64,000 nt of DNA from Hyaloperonospora brassicae (GCA_947650285.1 CANTFL010000235.1:62001-126000); one strand, 5' to 3'. Counted from the first letter of the stretch, positions 31,370 through 42,948 are shown. Notes: generated by a model not told the origin, from the sequence alone. Made by a program: numbers and translations.

Positions 31370-32650
31370 GTAGAACTGAGTTCTGTCACTCCTCTACGAG
31401 GTAGAGCAACACAGAGCTTAGTTCAACAGAGCGCCGTGCCAGCAAGCACAGATCGTGGATACAAGCCTGGCTTGTTAGTCGCCTAGGCGATAGTTAAACG
31501 CTTTGAGAAGCACTGGTCGATATTAATCGATTCTGGGGCGTCATGCAACTATGCTGGACGCCGTTACCTTGAGGGGAGTCAGCAATATGCTAAGGCGCTC
31601 AAAGCGCACGAAGGTGATTCCATCACTGTTCGGTTAGCGAAGGGTAGTCGCGTTACCGTGCCTTAAGTTCCGTTGAACTTAGGTGTGAAGTTTTTGGACT
31701 TTGATAGCACAGAACGCTGTCTCGTCCTTGACTTGGATTCGAGATACGATCTCATCCTAGGCATGGCATGGCTTGAACGCCATGAGCCATGGATTGATTA
31801 TGGGTCTAAGACCTAGGGCGCCACGCGCAATGTTCCTAGCGAAGCTTTGGAGAGTCATGAACCCACCTTTGCTAGGCAACAAAAGCACTATTGGCGCGAG
31901 TCATTGGAGGAAGATGTCAATGTGCTGGACATTGGTATGTCAGAGTTATTTAACTCGAATGTCGATGACATAAATATTGAGCGGAGCTCTTCTAACGCGT
32001 TTGGAGAGAGTTATACTCCGTTGAGTGATACTCGTTGTGATGATGAGTCACTGCATGCGTCAAGCATGGTTGGCCTAGGGCCGAAACATCAAGAATGTAA
32101 TTCCTCTGATGTAAGTGCGGTGGCACGTGAAAATACACAGAGTGAGGGCGGCCATGATGGCATCTCACTGAATGTCGGTAATGACATTGATGGCGAGAAG
32201 CCAGAGCGTTCAGGGCTAGGCCCGAATGCTGTACGTTAAGTGGTCCGTGTAAATCCACTGGGTGATGTGTTTTAGTTACGTAACACTTCACCAGATGTCG
32301 TTCAAGACATGAGCTCTCGTCTAGAGCGTGCTAAGACAAATAGCAACCACGGGGACCCCACTGTCCCGGCCTCTAGGAGGCGTACGGTTTCTGTGAGAAA
32401 ACGATTTCAGCGTAAGGTGGCAACTGTGAAGCGCCCAACGTCTAAGAAGTCACGAAGTGATAATAGTAATAATACACTATATACACTTGTCAATGGGTTG
32501 ACTGGCCAGATCGATGGCAATATTAGTATTGAGACTCTTCCATCTTTTGGTACTCTATTTCAACTAGACGAAATGTCTGACGGCGAATTTATCCAAGCCT
32601 TACAGGCAGGAGAATTATCCGAGTTAGTGGTCATTCGACCAGATATTTAG
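31350..32650 (+). pseudogene. Element B protease and linker
   Basis: In the -1 frame: LIDSGASCNYAGRRYLEG (about 31,525-31,580) is the active site, and CLVLDLDSRYDLILGMAWL (about 31,715-31,770) the second conserved block. The linker holds one copy of a 40-residue unit (AVARENTQSEGGHDG...) that is amplified in element C. In-frame stops at 31,484, 31,664, 31,814, 32,237, 32,273 and 32,648 all sit in one frame and are all TAG or TAA. Confidence 0.85.
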
Positions 32651-33918
32651 TTGAACTCATCCTCGTTACTGGACGAGTCTGTCCTTGAGGACACAAAGGC
32701 GGCATTGGATGCCCGTATTGGATCTTCGATCCTTAAGGATCCTCTTGATCCGTTCTATCCTTTGGTAAAGGAGTTTCAGGACGTGGTGTGTCACAACCCA
32801 CCGTCCGTCTTACCTCCTGATAGAGGTGTACGTAATGAAATCGACTTGGTTCCTGGAACTGAATACTGCGTAACACGGCAGTGGTCTTTACCGAAGGAAC
32901 AGTGTGACGTCATTGACGACTTCTTTCGTGCAAAGCACGCAGCAAGCATGGTTCTTGAGAGCAAATCTCCTCATTCCACGCCCATATTTTGTGTTAGAAA
33001 GCTCAATCGAAAGTGGCGCATTGTTCATGCTTACAATAAGCTTAATGCTGCCAAGATCCCGGCTCAGACACCAATCCCTCGGAAAGATGTTCTACAGAAA
33101 AATATGGTGATATGTACGATGTACAGTGCACTCGATTTAGTCAATGGTTATTACCAATTACTCATGCGAGAAAGCGATATTCCGCTGTCGTCTGTGACGC
33201 ATCTGACTTTGCCATCGGCAGTGCTCTGTTACAAATAGATAATGATGGACGGGAACGCGTCATTGCGTTTGAGTCCCGGCAGCTGAAAGCAGCTGAAAAG
33301 AACTATCCAGTTCATGACAAAGAGCTACTTGCAATGAAGTATGCTTTTGTCAAATTCAGAGTTCATATGCTTGACTCTAAGCCTTTTGTGATCTTTACAG
33401 ATCATGCGTCATTACGCACTGCGACCCAGTCGCCACATCTTTCTCAGCGAATGGCCCGTTGGCTCTCATTCTTTTCGGAATACAACTTCGAGGTGAAGTA
33501 TAAGCCGGTCAAGCAGAATGCTCTGGCTGATGCGTTGTCACGCAGGCCTGACTATGAGCTTGCTCATGTTACGACTCTGTCGTCACCGGTCACTGACCCA
33601 ATCCGCACGGCATATGCCAAAGATGAACATTGTGTAGCTTTGCTACGTGCTCTGGGGAGCGAGGAGTTTAACAACTCAGAAATTAAATTGTCGGCACGTT
33701 TGCGTGCGAGGCTACATCGATATTTCATCGATCAAGGCCTGTTGTGCTATAGCACGGATGTGGAGGATACCCCTCGCATCGTTGTCCCTCATGATGAGGA
33801 GTTGAAGTATCGGATCCTCTATGAGGCACATGATACTGCGTTGAGTGGTCATCTCGGTCGTGAAAAGACCTACGGCTCAGTGAGCCAATGCTATTGGTGG
33901 CCCAAACTATACAAATAG
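32651..33918 (+). pseudogene. Element B RT fingers fused to RNase H; RT palm deleted
   Basis: Frame 32,651-33,238 carries the RT N-terminal part (VTRQWSLPKEQCDVIDDFF, TPIPRKDVLQ, YYQLLMRESDIP). Directly after RESDIP the sequence jumps to RNase H VVCDASDFAIG (about 33,190) in another frame. Compared with element A about 589 bp are missing, including NAPATF and the FDD catalytic motif. RNase H itself is complete in frame 33,112-33,918 (DKELLAMKYAFVKFR, TDHASL, ADALSRRPDY), followed by the start of the integrase zinc finger (GHLGREKTYGSV). Element C has the identical junction. Confidence 0.9.
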
Positions 33919-34587
33919 GTGAGCTTCTATGTACGTACGTGTGAAACGTGTCAACGGGTGAAACCCTCACCACATGCGGCTGCGCCTCTGGATAGTTTGC
34001 CTATACCCTCTGGGTGCTGGGAGTCCATCAGTATGGATTTCATGTTTGGTCTGCCGAAAGATGTGCAAGGCAATACGGGTATTGTGGTCTTTGTTGACCG
34101 TTTGAGCAAGATGGCTCACTTAGCGGCTGTGCCAGATAACATTGATGGTGAAGGTACAGCGACGCTATTTATCGATCGAGTGTTTCGACAACACGGCTTG
34201 CCTGTGGCAATTGTCTCTGACCAAAACCCTCGCTTCACTGGAAAATTTTGGAAGTCCATCTTCAAGGTGCTCGGCACACGTTTGGACATGTCCACGGCGG
34301 ATCATCCGCAGACCGATGGTCAAACCGAGCGAGTCAATCGCGTTATCGGTGATATATTACGCAGTGTTTGCGCTAATACACCAAAACGTTGGAGTTCGAT
34401 GCTTCCTGTTGTAGAGTTCGCGTTAAATAACGCTGTTCACGCCTCTACAGGCTTTACTCCGTTCTACGTGAATGATCTCACACACCCTCGCGTTCCGTTG
34501 ACGCTACCACTACGTGGTTCAGCGCTTAATGGGGGAGGAGTTGCCGATCGGCTTGCTGATATCAGCCCTGCTACTGTTCAAAAATAG
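33919..34587 (+). CDS. Element B integrase core
   Basis: 222 codons between two TAG stops (33,916 and 34,585). CETCQRVK completes the zinc finger. The D,D,E residues are in SMDFMFGLP, VSDQNPRFTG and DGQTERVNRV. Open within the core, unlike element C, which has two extra stops. Confidence 0.85.
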   Translation: MSFYVRTCETCQRVKPSPHAAAPLDSLPIPSGCWESISMDFMFGLPKDVQGNTGIVVFVDRLSKMAHLAAVPDNIDGEGTATLFIDRVFRQHGLPVAIVSDQNPRFTGKFWKSIFKVLGTRLDMSTADHPQTDGQTERVNRVIGDILRSVCANTPKRWSSMLPVVEFALNNAVHASTGFTPFYVNDLTHPRVPLTLPLRGSALNGGGVADRLADISPATVQK

Positions 34588-35379
34588 GTAAGCGAGTTTC
34601 TTGCAACGCGCTTGAATGTGTTACGACACGTACGTGATGCACTGGATGTTAGCCAAGACAAGCAGAAGGAACAAGCAGATGCCAAAGGCAGAGGATGTAT
34701 TGAACGTTATAAGGTCGGAGACCAATTTCTACTCAATGCTAAAAACCTACCTACAAATGTAGTGTCTGCCGTCTTCAAGACAAAGTTGCGTCCACGCTTC
34801 ATTGGGCCATTCACGGTCATTGCTAAGAAGGGATTGGCGTATACGCTCAACCTCCCGCGCAAACTGCGCACGCACCCAGTGTTCTACGTTGGCATGCTTA
34901 AGCCGTATCGGGATCCGTCCCATGTGAACTCGGAGGCGCTTGCGCCGGGTAATAGGGCCTTGCCGTCGGCTGTTGCATCCGAACCAGGAGGTCAAGCTGA
35001 CCATCCACACGGGCTAAGGCCAACTCCAATGCTTGAACACGGGCTTGCATCGCGTCGAGCGGACTATGGGTCTTACCCAATGTCTCTTGGAGACCACTCA
35101 GCTCACGGAGCACTTTCTCATGCTCCTCCTTCGGTACCCCGACCACCACCGACTCTGCTCGATGAGCAAGGGAACCACCAGTTCCATGTAAAGCGACTCC
35201 TTCAGCGACGTCGTCGCCGTGGCCAATACCAATATCTGGTGAAGTGGAGAGGGTACCCGGAGTCGGAGAACACGTGGGAGTATGAGATACTTCTTCGGCA
35301 GGACTGCCCTTACGCCGTGGATGTTTTTGAGCATCGTGGCCAGGGTCGCCTTGCGAGAGAGAACGCTTCTCACCAATAG
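34588..35379 (+). CDS. Element B integrase C-terminal domain and chromodomain
   Basis: The ORF from 34,612 is open to 35,379. It has the GPY/F module (YKVGDQFLLNAKNL, RPRFIGPFTVIAKKGLAYTL, THPVFYVGMLKPY), a variable linker, then the chromodomain (HQFHVKRLLQRRRRRGQYQ, YLVKWRGYPESENTWE). From 34,898 onward it is overlapped by the antisense ORF. Confidence 0.85.
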   Translation, partial: VSEFLATRLNVLRHVRDALDVSQDKQKEQADAKGRGCIERYKVGDQFLLNAKNLPTNVVSAVFKTKLRPRFIGPFTVIAKKGLAYTLNLPRKLRTHPVFYVGMLKPYRDPSHVNSEALAPGNRALPSAVASEPGGQADHPHGLRPTPMLEHGLASRRADYGSYPMSLGDHSAHGALSHAPPSVPRPPPTLLDEQGNHQFHVKRLLQRRRRRGQYQYLVKWRGYPESENTWEYEILLRQDCPYAVDVFEHRGQGRLARENASHQ

Positions 35380-36198
35380 TGGTGGGAGGTGGCGTGTTGC
35401 TCCGCACCTTAGGGTCGTGACCCGTGGCTACCATTGTAGCCAGAGTATAACGCGTACGCGTACGCAACTGGCCTCTGGCCTTGAGCTTGGCATACTCAGA
35501 CCGGAGCTTCCGTTCCAGACGAACGTCAGTCACATCGGCGCTGGCCCGCAGCGTTGGCACACTGCTAAGATGCCGCTTGCGGTACACCCAACGGATGAAC
35601 TCATTGTCCTCCTTCTCGGGCAGTTCGCCAGCGAACAACAAGATGGGCATTTCTTTATCGGTCAAACCGAAACACCACGAGAAAGACTCTCAAGGTGTAC
35701 AAGGTACTGACCTTGCGTGGTAAAGGCTGGTTCGAGATACCTCTCATTTAGAGCCTTGCAAAAGGCGATATCTTCTGGCGACGTAGCCTCGGGGCCAATG
35801 GCCCATGTTGAAAGGCTACGGCCTTTCGTTTGACGGAGGCGTTGCTCCACTTCTGGTGTTGAGAACACGTAACCACTCCGGTTTCGAATAACCGCCTGGG
35901 TATGAGTGCGACGTAGAGCACGCTTTTCACGCTGACGGATCAGCTCCTGTTGTTCGTCGAGCGGGTTCGTGATGATGTTCTCTCCTGCATCTGTTGTATG
36001 ATGCTGCGCCACTGGCGCGGTGGTGTCACCACGTTCAACAAACGGATTCGGTGCTGTTAGAGGACGATCTTCAGGTACAGTGGAGTGGGATGATATCCCG
36101 TCATCTCCATGGACACTGGTATCACTACCATAGTCCACATCCTCGTCGAAGTCGAGGTAAGATGAAAGAGTCCGAGACTCGTTGGGTGGCAATGCCAT
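34898..36198 (-). pseudogene. Antisense ORF of element B, one frameshift
   Basis: It starts at the ATG at 36,198, 106 bp inside the 3' LTR. The first piece (to 35,662, 178 codons) is acidic near the start (DVDYGSDTSVHGDD) and contains ITNPLDEQQELIRQREK. A frameshift near 35,664 leads to the second piece (35,665-34,898, 255 codons). That piece reads PILLFAGELPEKEDNEFIRW, then a Pro/Ser-rich stretch, then a coiled coil (EKVLRELSGLQETLG, MQARVQALELALARVDGQL). Element C carries the same protein with its break elsewhere, so the unbroken form would be about 433 residues. The last 482 nt are antisense to the integrase linker and chromodomain. No known domain recognised. A Gag-like role or a role as an accessory protein are both open. 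Confidence 0.7.
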
Positions 36199-36267
36199 GG
36201 TGAATCGTGTTTAGCAACCGCGAGATTAAGCACACACACACCGACCTCTTCGAGGAAAGAAGCCGAA

Positions 36268-36288
36268 TGACGTTTTGTGGTAACGTCA
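36268..36288. promoter_or_regulatory. Conserved TGACGTT palindrome between antisense ORF and 3' LTR (B)
   Basis: TGACGTT (36,268-36,274) and AACGTCA (36,282-36,288) with a 7-base loop, 70-90 bp upstream of the antisense ORF start. TGACGT is a typical bZIP half-site. The same sequence is at 51,303-51,323 in C although the surroundings have diverged. Confidence 0.45.
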
Positions 36289-36290
36289 GT

Positions 36291-36304
36291 CTGGTGGGGG
36301 AGGG
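36291..36304 (+). promoter_or_regulatory. Polypurine tract of element B
   Basis: GGTGGGGGAGGG runs directly into the 3' LTR, as expected for the plus-strand primer. Confidence 0.8.
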
Positions 36305-36778
36305 TGTAACGGGGTTACACGTCGGCCGGTAGTCGACGATAGGTGTGGTGCACACAATAGAGGGGGTACCCTATAAAGTAATTTTAGAACACAGTGAGTG
36401 TATCAATTGTTGAAGACTGATGTCTGTCATCAATTGATTGCGAGATCTTTTAAGAGGTTATTTAGGGCAGGTTAAATACGTTGTTCTAAGGTGTTCTTTT
36501 AGGTTATTTAGAGAAATAAAATCCAGTTCCCATTTTGATCACTGAAAGACACGTGCCTTACAGGCGTCTTTGATCGGGAGGACAGAAGAAACGCCTGTAA
36601 AGGTAGCTTGTCCTGAGCACTCTGTGCTGTGATTCTTTTGAATCGTTTGGTCCCTCAGGAACGGGGACCGTAAGCTCTCTGAGCTTGTTGACTCTCTGAG
36701 TCGGGTTCGTAGAACCAAAGTTGCTCGTAAGAGCGTTAAATCTTCCTCTGACTTAAGGAGCTGTGTAGCTCCGCTACA
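36305..36778 (+). repeat. 3' LTR of element B
   Basis: 474 bp from TGTAACGGGG to GCTACA; partner of 29,781-30,256. Confidence 0.95.
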
Positions 36779-37270
36779 ATGCTCGTTAACATTGCCTAGA
36801 TTTCTTGAATGGACCATTGTGATTGCTGCGATTGCTTAAATGTCGCAAACGGCAGCGAAATTTGCGCAGTACACAGGAATAAATAACGGAGCACAAGCAG
36901 CATCAGAACACAAAGTGCCTCACTTGGTAATTATGGTTGACTTCAGGTTCGCAATCCAGCAATCCATGGGGGTGATCGCATTCAAATAAGACTCGTTGCA
37001 GGTGATGTTAGCGCGTCACAAAATATTAGTTGCCCAGTTCAACTCTGTCCAGTATTTGCACGTTATACGGTGTTACAACGAGGCCACAGATATGCTAGCC
37101 ACCGAATCGTTGGAAGCCAAATCGGGGCAAGTGGTAAGGAACCCAGGACGACTGAGCAATCTACAGAAGCTAAACCGCAAACAATAATGATTACTCGTAG
37201 AGCCTTCCCCGTTGAAGAAAGAGAAAGAGCTGCCAACGATAACTATAAATACGCGGAGTAGGACTCGACG
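36779..37270 (+). pseudogene. Element D RNase H, continued after insertion B
   Basis: LEWTIVIAAIA, NNGAQAASEHKVPHLVIMVD and FAIQQSMGVIAFK, then YNEATDMLATESLEAKSG, are the second half of an RNase HI-like domain whose first part (GSAKSEKLGGFGRY) stops at 29,780. This continuity fixes the insertion point of B. Stops are frequent. Confidence 0.75.
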
Positions 37271-38620
37271 AGTCTGATTTGCTGATCAAACAACCCGAGA
37301 ACAACTGGACACACCAATACGCGCGAAGAACTTCAGGTCAATAGAGGCCAAGTGCCAGATTTGTTCAAGGAAACTGACATGCGGGGTGTATTCGACACTA
37401 CCGCTCGACGATCAGAGAATCGTTTAGTACTAAAGTACCCGACAGAAGCGCCTAGGCGCCGAGAACCACCGAGTATTGAAGACATCGAATCGCTAGTCAT
37501 ACAAGCTGAATGCAGAGAAAGAATCTCGAAAGCTCAAGATGAGGAAGAGAAGTGGGCTGCGCTCAAGATGTTCCTTAGGCGCGAGTTCAACTAACTGAAC
37601 GATAGACAGTTTAGCTACGCCGGGAAAATCGAAGATCATTTCGTACTATGTGAGGATGTATGCTATATTACCTAGGACGGCGTCGCGATTCGAGAAAGTT
37701 GCTGTATGAATGCCTACATTTATGATTGGTAGTTCCAACTAATATGATCAATATGATTCTACTAAATTTCCATGACTCCGTGAAAGCCGGATACCAAGGT
37801 TCGAAAAGACGCTTTATCGAGAGAAGTTCGACAATAACTGGACCAGCTATACACCGAAGTGACGAAACACATACAAGAATGTGGGGATTGCAGTACCAGA
37901 AAGAGAACGCATCACTTAATAGGCCACTCGCCGGGTAACGTCGTATCCGACTGGCCTTTTCAGGAGATATCAATGAACTTTGTAACTCCTCTGCCGGCCT
38001 CCCGACGAAGAAGTATGGCGCTGATACTGTTCCCAGATCACTTTACGGGATTCGTGATATTCAATGCCATGGGTGCAACAGTGTATCAGACGTTGCCAAA
38101 ACATTCGAAGAGAACATCTGCCGTCGTTTCGGAGCTCCTAGTCTCATTCGACATGATAGGTACCCACGATTCATAAGTAATGTGTTCCAACTTTCGCCGA
38201 GATGATGGGGTCTAAATTACGAGCTACGTAAAGTTACAGACCTAAAGCAAACGGAAATCAAGAAAGCAGCGTGGGTACGATGATAAAGACAGTGCGTGTG
38301 TATGTCGAGGATCCTCGTCAAGAAGAATGGGATGAAATCGCCGAGCGATTATTACATGCGATAATAAACGTTCGAAGATCAAAGAGAAAAGAAACTTCAT
38401 TCTACCGAATTCATCATTTGGACGCGCACTCTACACTGAAAGCCATGACCGAGTCGATTCGGCAAACACCATCCGAAGGAAGAAGAATGATAAGTTCAGC
38501 AGATCCGGCCATGTGGCGTCGCGAGTCCAACCGAAAACGAGAGATAGCGCTCAGGCTTGCGAAGGAATACCAAGTAAGTGATAAATCTCGACGAGCGAAA
38601 AAACGTAATGAGAGGTGAAG
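37271..38620 (+). pseudogene. Element D integrase
   Basis: FHDSVKAGYQGSKRRF (about 37,770) is the start of the zinc finger region; HTRMWGLQYQK and, in the next frame, QECGDCSTRKR carry its Cys pair. The catalytic core begins ISMNFVTPLPASRRRSMAL, where the first catalytic Asp has become Asn. PDHFTGFVIFNAMG follows. The end of the core is in frame 38,271-38,618 (QEEWDEIAERLLHAIINVRR, RIHHLDAHSTLKAMTESIR). At least three frame changes. Confidence 0.8.
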
Positions 38621-38699
38621 CCCGGCGGAACGACGAACCATCTCACAAACGAGACGATCAGGTCATACTCAAGAAGCAGGTCAACCAAACGATGGAAGA

Positions 38700-39200
38700 A
38701 ATGCGATATTCAAGACAAGATTTGACGGAGGGGATCAAGTATGGCTGTTCATGGAGAAAGTGAAGACTGGCCTGAAGAAGAATCAGGCTTATCGATGGCA
38801 TGGGATATTCCGCATAAAGCGACGAGTGGAGGACTTCGCTTTTCAGTTAGAGATAACCAATTGGAGTGGATATAGATTCTACCCTGTCGTACATTTCTCA
38901 CGCTTGAAGATAGTAAAGGACCCCAGCGAACAATCTACTAGTAGGTTGGTAACTGGAATTTCTGAAACTGACCCTTTCGATTTCGACAAAGAACATTTAC
39001 CAGAGGATAGTTGAAATCTTGGCAAAGCGAGCGGGAGATACGAAGTAGAAGAAGTCGTGGGTGACGACTCACTACTCCCTTCGAGCACCAGCAGGACCCA
39101 GCGACGTTCCCTGTTAAAGCGGAAAGTTTATGAAACACCAACACGTAAGCAATTATCTAATCTATCGTGCTGAGGTTGGTTATACGATTACCTACGGCAG
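38700..39200 (+). pseudogene. Element D integrase C-terminal domain and weak chromodomain
   Basis: AYRWHGIFRIKRRVEDFAFQ and SGYRFYPVVHFSRLKIVKD form the GPY/F-like end of integrase. GRYEVEEVVGDD and later LSNLSCGWLYDYL near 39,030-39,180 look like a decayed chromodomain. Pol ends here, about 300 bp before the antisense ORF remnant reaches its own end from the other side. Confidence 0.65.
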
Positions 39201-39502
39201 AAGAAGCGATAAAATCGGTTGAAGACGGAGCGATGACTAATTAGTGCTATTCCACGCACCACTGTCAACAACAACGTTACCTCTATGATGACAAGCAGGC
39301 AGAGATGAGTGAGAAAACACTGCGTCCATATTGCATAATGTACATGAAAGAAAGGAACTAAATTACTTCTATAGATTACGTAAAGACTCGGCGAGGGAAG
39401 GTTTAAAGAGTCAAGACTCGGCGATCCAAGGGTCGAAGAGGATGGACTCGACGAAGGACTAATCGTCCAGTAACTTCACCCGCATGACAGATTTACGAAG
39501 AA

Positions 39503-42500
39503 TTAGATGTCAATGACGGTCACCACATACTCGTCGGGTCTCGAAGTATAGCGCTGAGCTACCGAGGAGGCCAAAATCTGCGAGTCACGACGATTTATAG
39601 AAATGGGTGCAGCGGGGCTCATTGCTGAAGGAATGGGTTTGTTTGGATCAAAGACATCGACAATACGATACTTCGCATCGCTCTTAGCAAAACCGGCCTG
39701 CACAAATACAGATCTCAGGATGGTGTGGTTTGAAGCAAGTGTTGTAGTGCTGCTCCTCCGGCCGGGTCAACCATCAGACCATCCATGGCTCAGAAGCATC
39801 CCACGCATCAAGCTCGGCAAACCTGTCAGAAATTGTAGGCATCCATGCGTGAATAACGAGTGGGTAGTGGGGCACAGATGGTGCGGAATATAGCTCGAGA
39901 TCGAGAACATGAGCCGGCCCGTCAGGCATCCCCTTTGAGACTGCCTCGTTCAGGACAAGGTTTATGGATTTCACGGCCAGCCGGAGGAGGTCTCCGGGAC
40001 GTTTGCGAGCAGCGGAACATTTCGCCTAGCGCGCGAATAGGGTGCTCACATCAGTGGTCGTCGATCTAGTTGAGTCAGAATCTGGGTGAATATCCATTAA
40101 GACTCTGGACTCGACGAGCCAATGACTTCTCTCCCACAAGATGACGTACACCTTCAATCGATAATTAACAGTCTCATTGCGTTCGACATCATGACCAAAC
40201 CCGCGGTATCGTTACCAGGCGATACATACATCATCCAGCATACTACTCATCCAAAGATAACGTATGGAAGACGAGAGTCTAGTCCGAGCATCATAAAGAC
40301 GGGCCGCAGCCACAAACGTATGCGAGTCCGTAAAAACTCCTAGAGTCGCCTGGCAGGGTTTAGATGGTTTGATCACTTCCATCATCGCTCGAAGAGCATC
40401 CATCGAGACGGGAGTAACCGTAAAGACAGGCCGGCCATGGCGATCCTTCATGCGGAGAGGCGACCGAGCGGCGGTAATTTGTGCCCAAAACCGGGCCAAA
40501 CCTGGTTTCTACAACGTGATGTCCACACTCTGCCGCATCGCTGGCGTATGACGGGAATCGCGTACCACCGCCTATACCGCGTGGGCTCAAAGCACCGCTC
40601 GGGGCACAAACTGCGAGGGAAGCAGTTCCAACACCAAAGCCGCGGGTATAGCAGATGAGACGGCGTTATCAGGCGCTTCACTGGCCTCAAGAGAAGAAGA
40701 GCTTGACCGACGAGTCGATGTCGTCCGAGGCGCAGCGGGAGACACTGTGAAACGAGGTCCAGGTGAAAGAGTCTTCTGGAGAAGTTTGGCGGGTGTAAAC
40801 GCGGAAGGGCGACTCGACATGCGCTTCTTCGCCAACTTCAGCGGATATGCGGTTGTGTCAACTAAACTCGGCGGCGACGAGGTCGCAAGGACGGAAGACG
40901 ACGCTGGGGGCGACGCAGGAACCGAACGATCACGGGCTGGGACAAAAGAACCAACGTCAACGAGACCGATGTGGTAACCGACGCCGATTCAGAAAGTCGA
41001 GGACCAAGTCGTCGAGATCCTGCTGAACCAGGTGAGCGACGAGCGCGACCTCGAATTCGAGAAGCGCGCGATCGCACAACGACCGGTAGTAATGGTCAAG
41101 GCGCTGAGCCCATACCTGCAGAAGTGGGTTCAGTAATCGATGATCCTGAGGTGCGATCCGGTGAGACAGGAGTCAATGTTAAGGACGCAGACGCAGTCAT
41201 TGACGTCGAAACATACACCGGGAAAACAACTCGTCGAGTTCTAGTTAAAGCAGTTGGAGGACTAACGCCACTGCAAATTCGAGGAACGCACGACCGCCAG
41301 ATTACACTGAGAAACCGCTGGGAGGGGCAAGCGGCGGTTACTAATAACTCGCAGAGCCTGAGATCCTCTTACAATCGTCGAATGTGGGGAGGTGACAGGC
41401 AAATGAAAGGACGAAACATTATCACCGCTTACAGCCTACGTTGGCGGATCACCCAGCGACAGTGAAGCGGAAAGCGAAATCCCTGGCGTTGTCGGCTAGT
41501 GTTAACCGGACACAGAGACCGTAATAGACGAGCGAGGCGACTACGACGGTCGACCCGACGTAGATGCCGGACTCTACGAGTGAGATGACTGGACTGGTAT
41601 CACTGAAGACGACGGCGCACTCGATGTGACCTCAGTGTACATCACGACACGCTAAGGAGACACAGGTGACGAAAACGATATGTAATTGATGCTTGAGCCT
41701 GCCGACGGCGACGAGGATGAGAATGTGAGCGGTCGTTCGATTAAAAAAGGTCCTTAGACGCAGAACGAGTTCACTGGGCGAGACATCATTCGACGACGAA
41801 CCGGTCGAATCGATCCGAAGAGATAACACTTGAACCCGCTGTCAAGATGAGTGAGGTGACGTCTAGAAACCGCTGAGCAAGAAGGCGACACAAGCGAGAA
41901 TTTAAATTAGGCACTTGTGGATTCAAACCCGGAGCGTCGATGCCGGTTATAATCAAAGTAACGAGATTGGGATCGAGGAGCCACGGAATACGATAATGCC
42001 GAAGCCTGTTCCGCAAGCCGACGATCACGCGGCCCGGGTCATCAATGATGTCTCGGGTAGCACGCAAGAAGTGATCACCTCCATTGCACATACCCATGGT
42101 GGGTTCTTGCAATTGGCGGTGATACGCAGGCTCGACTCCGTGGATGGCTGTTTGCTGGGCCCGAGGCTCGGCGAGTCGACCAGAAAGACGAAAATTTTCA
42201 CGGTCGCGCGCTTGGATCGCCACTTGAAAGCTGGAGTTAATCTTCTTCGCCGGTTTAAGTTGGTTCGCGCGCTGATCGGACACTCGAGCAGCTTCGTTCA
42301 TAATAGTAAAGAGTGACTTCTTAAGTAGTTCGATGACCCCGGTAGTTCTCAACGCAGCCACTTGCCAATTAGCAGCCTCCACCTGGGTCGTCTTCAGGCG
42401 AGCGCGCAGATCCATGGAATTGGCGATCGCGGCTTTCACTCGTCGACGACGTGCTGCGCTACTTCGCTCCTACTGCGCAAGCGCGGCGCAAAAATGATCT

Positions 42501-42948
42501 ACCGAGTCCGTTGGGCCTAGAGTCACAACGGCATCCCCACTGGCAAGGACGACCAAGTCGGCGAGTGTTGTGGCCTGCCAAATGTTTGACGCGTATACGC
42601 ATCGAGTAGCTGCCGTACAGTTTTCAATAGAATGACAACGACCCGCATCAGGTAGACATCACGCTGATGAGCTTGATGGTCAATACGCCTCAAATTCCGA
42701 CGGAGATAATAAAAATTGGTCGAACTCTTAATGTTAGCGTCCGAGACATCGCCAAGTCGACTTCTGGAAGGTAAAGACGCTTGTGAACACGGAGCACAGG
42801 GTGGTGGCATCATCCCGGACGATTTAACCGACAAAGAATCGTGGTGACCAGTTTTCAACCGTTGCAAACCTTTTTCATCTTCGAGTCGATCAGGCGAAAT
42901 TGACGAAGAAACGTCATCGAGGGATAAGTCGGTGGCGCCAGGAAGCAA
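39503..42948 (-). pseudogene. Long antisense ORF remnant of element D
   Basis: Minus-strand pieces with consistent protein character follow each other from 42,948 down to 39,503. They are LPGATDLSLDDVSSSI (42,948); a piece of 217 codons (42,439-41,786) with coiled-coil sequence (NEAARVSDQRANQLKPAKK); a Ser/Pro-rich piece (40,835-40,587); RFPSYASDAAECGHHVVETR (40,590-40,500); FTVTPVSMDALRAMMEVI and RYLWMSSMLDDV (40,499-40,212); APSVPHYPLVIHAWMPTI (39,900); and YTSRPDEYVVTVIDI, ending in a stop at 39,503. Frames change at least five times. Position and polarity match the antisense ORFs of A, B and C, but it is longer and does not overlap pol. I recall similar uncharacterised oomycete proteins beside such elements; no function known. 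Confidence 0.5.

Larger units (their letters stand above)
29781..36778 (+). mobile_element. Element B: non-autonomous Ty3/Gypsy chromovirus
   Basis: 6,998 bp between LTRs 29,781-30,256 and 36,305-36,778. Flanks ATACT and ATGCT are a target duplication with one difference, and the RNase H of element D continues on the other side. Order: LTR, primer site, gag, frameshift signal, protease, truncated RT fused to RNase H, integrase, chromodomain, antisense ORF, purine tract, LTR. The RT palm with the catalytic motif is deleted and pol carries eight nonsense codons that element C shares. Confidence 0.95.

Noticed and set aside
34585..34587. Reading UAG as an alternative genetic code
   Set aside because: Host-type genes and the intact integrase ORF of A use the standard code without internal UAR. 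Decay or C-to-T mutation is simpler, though the pattern is listed as a finding.
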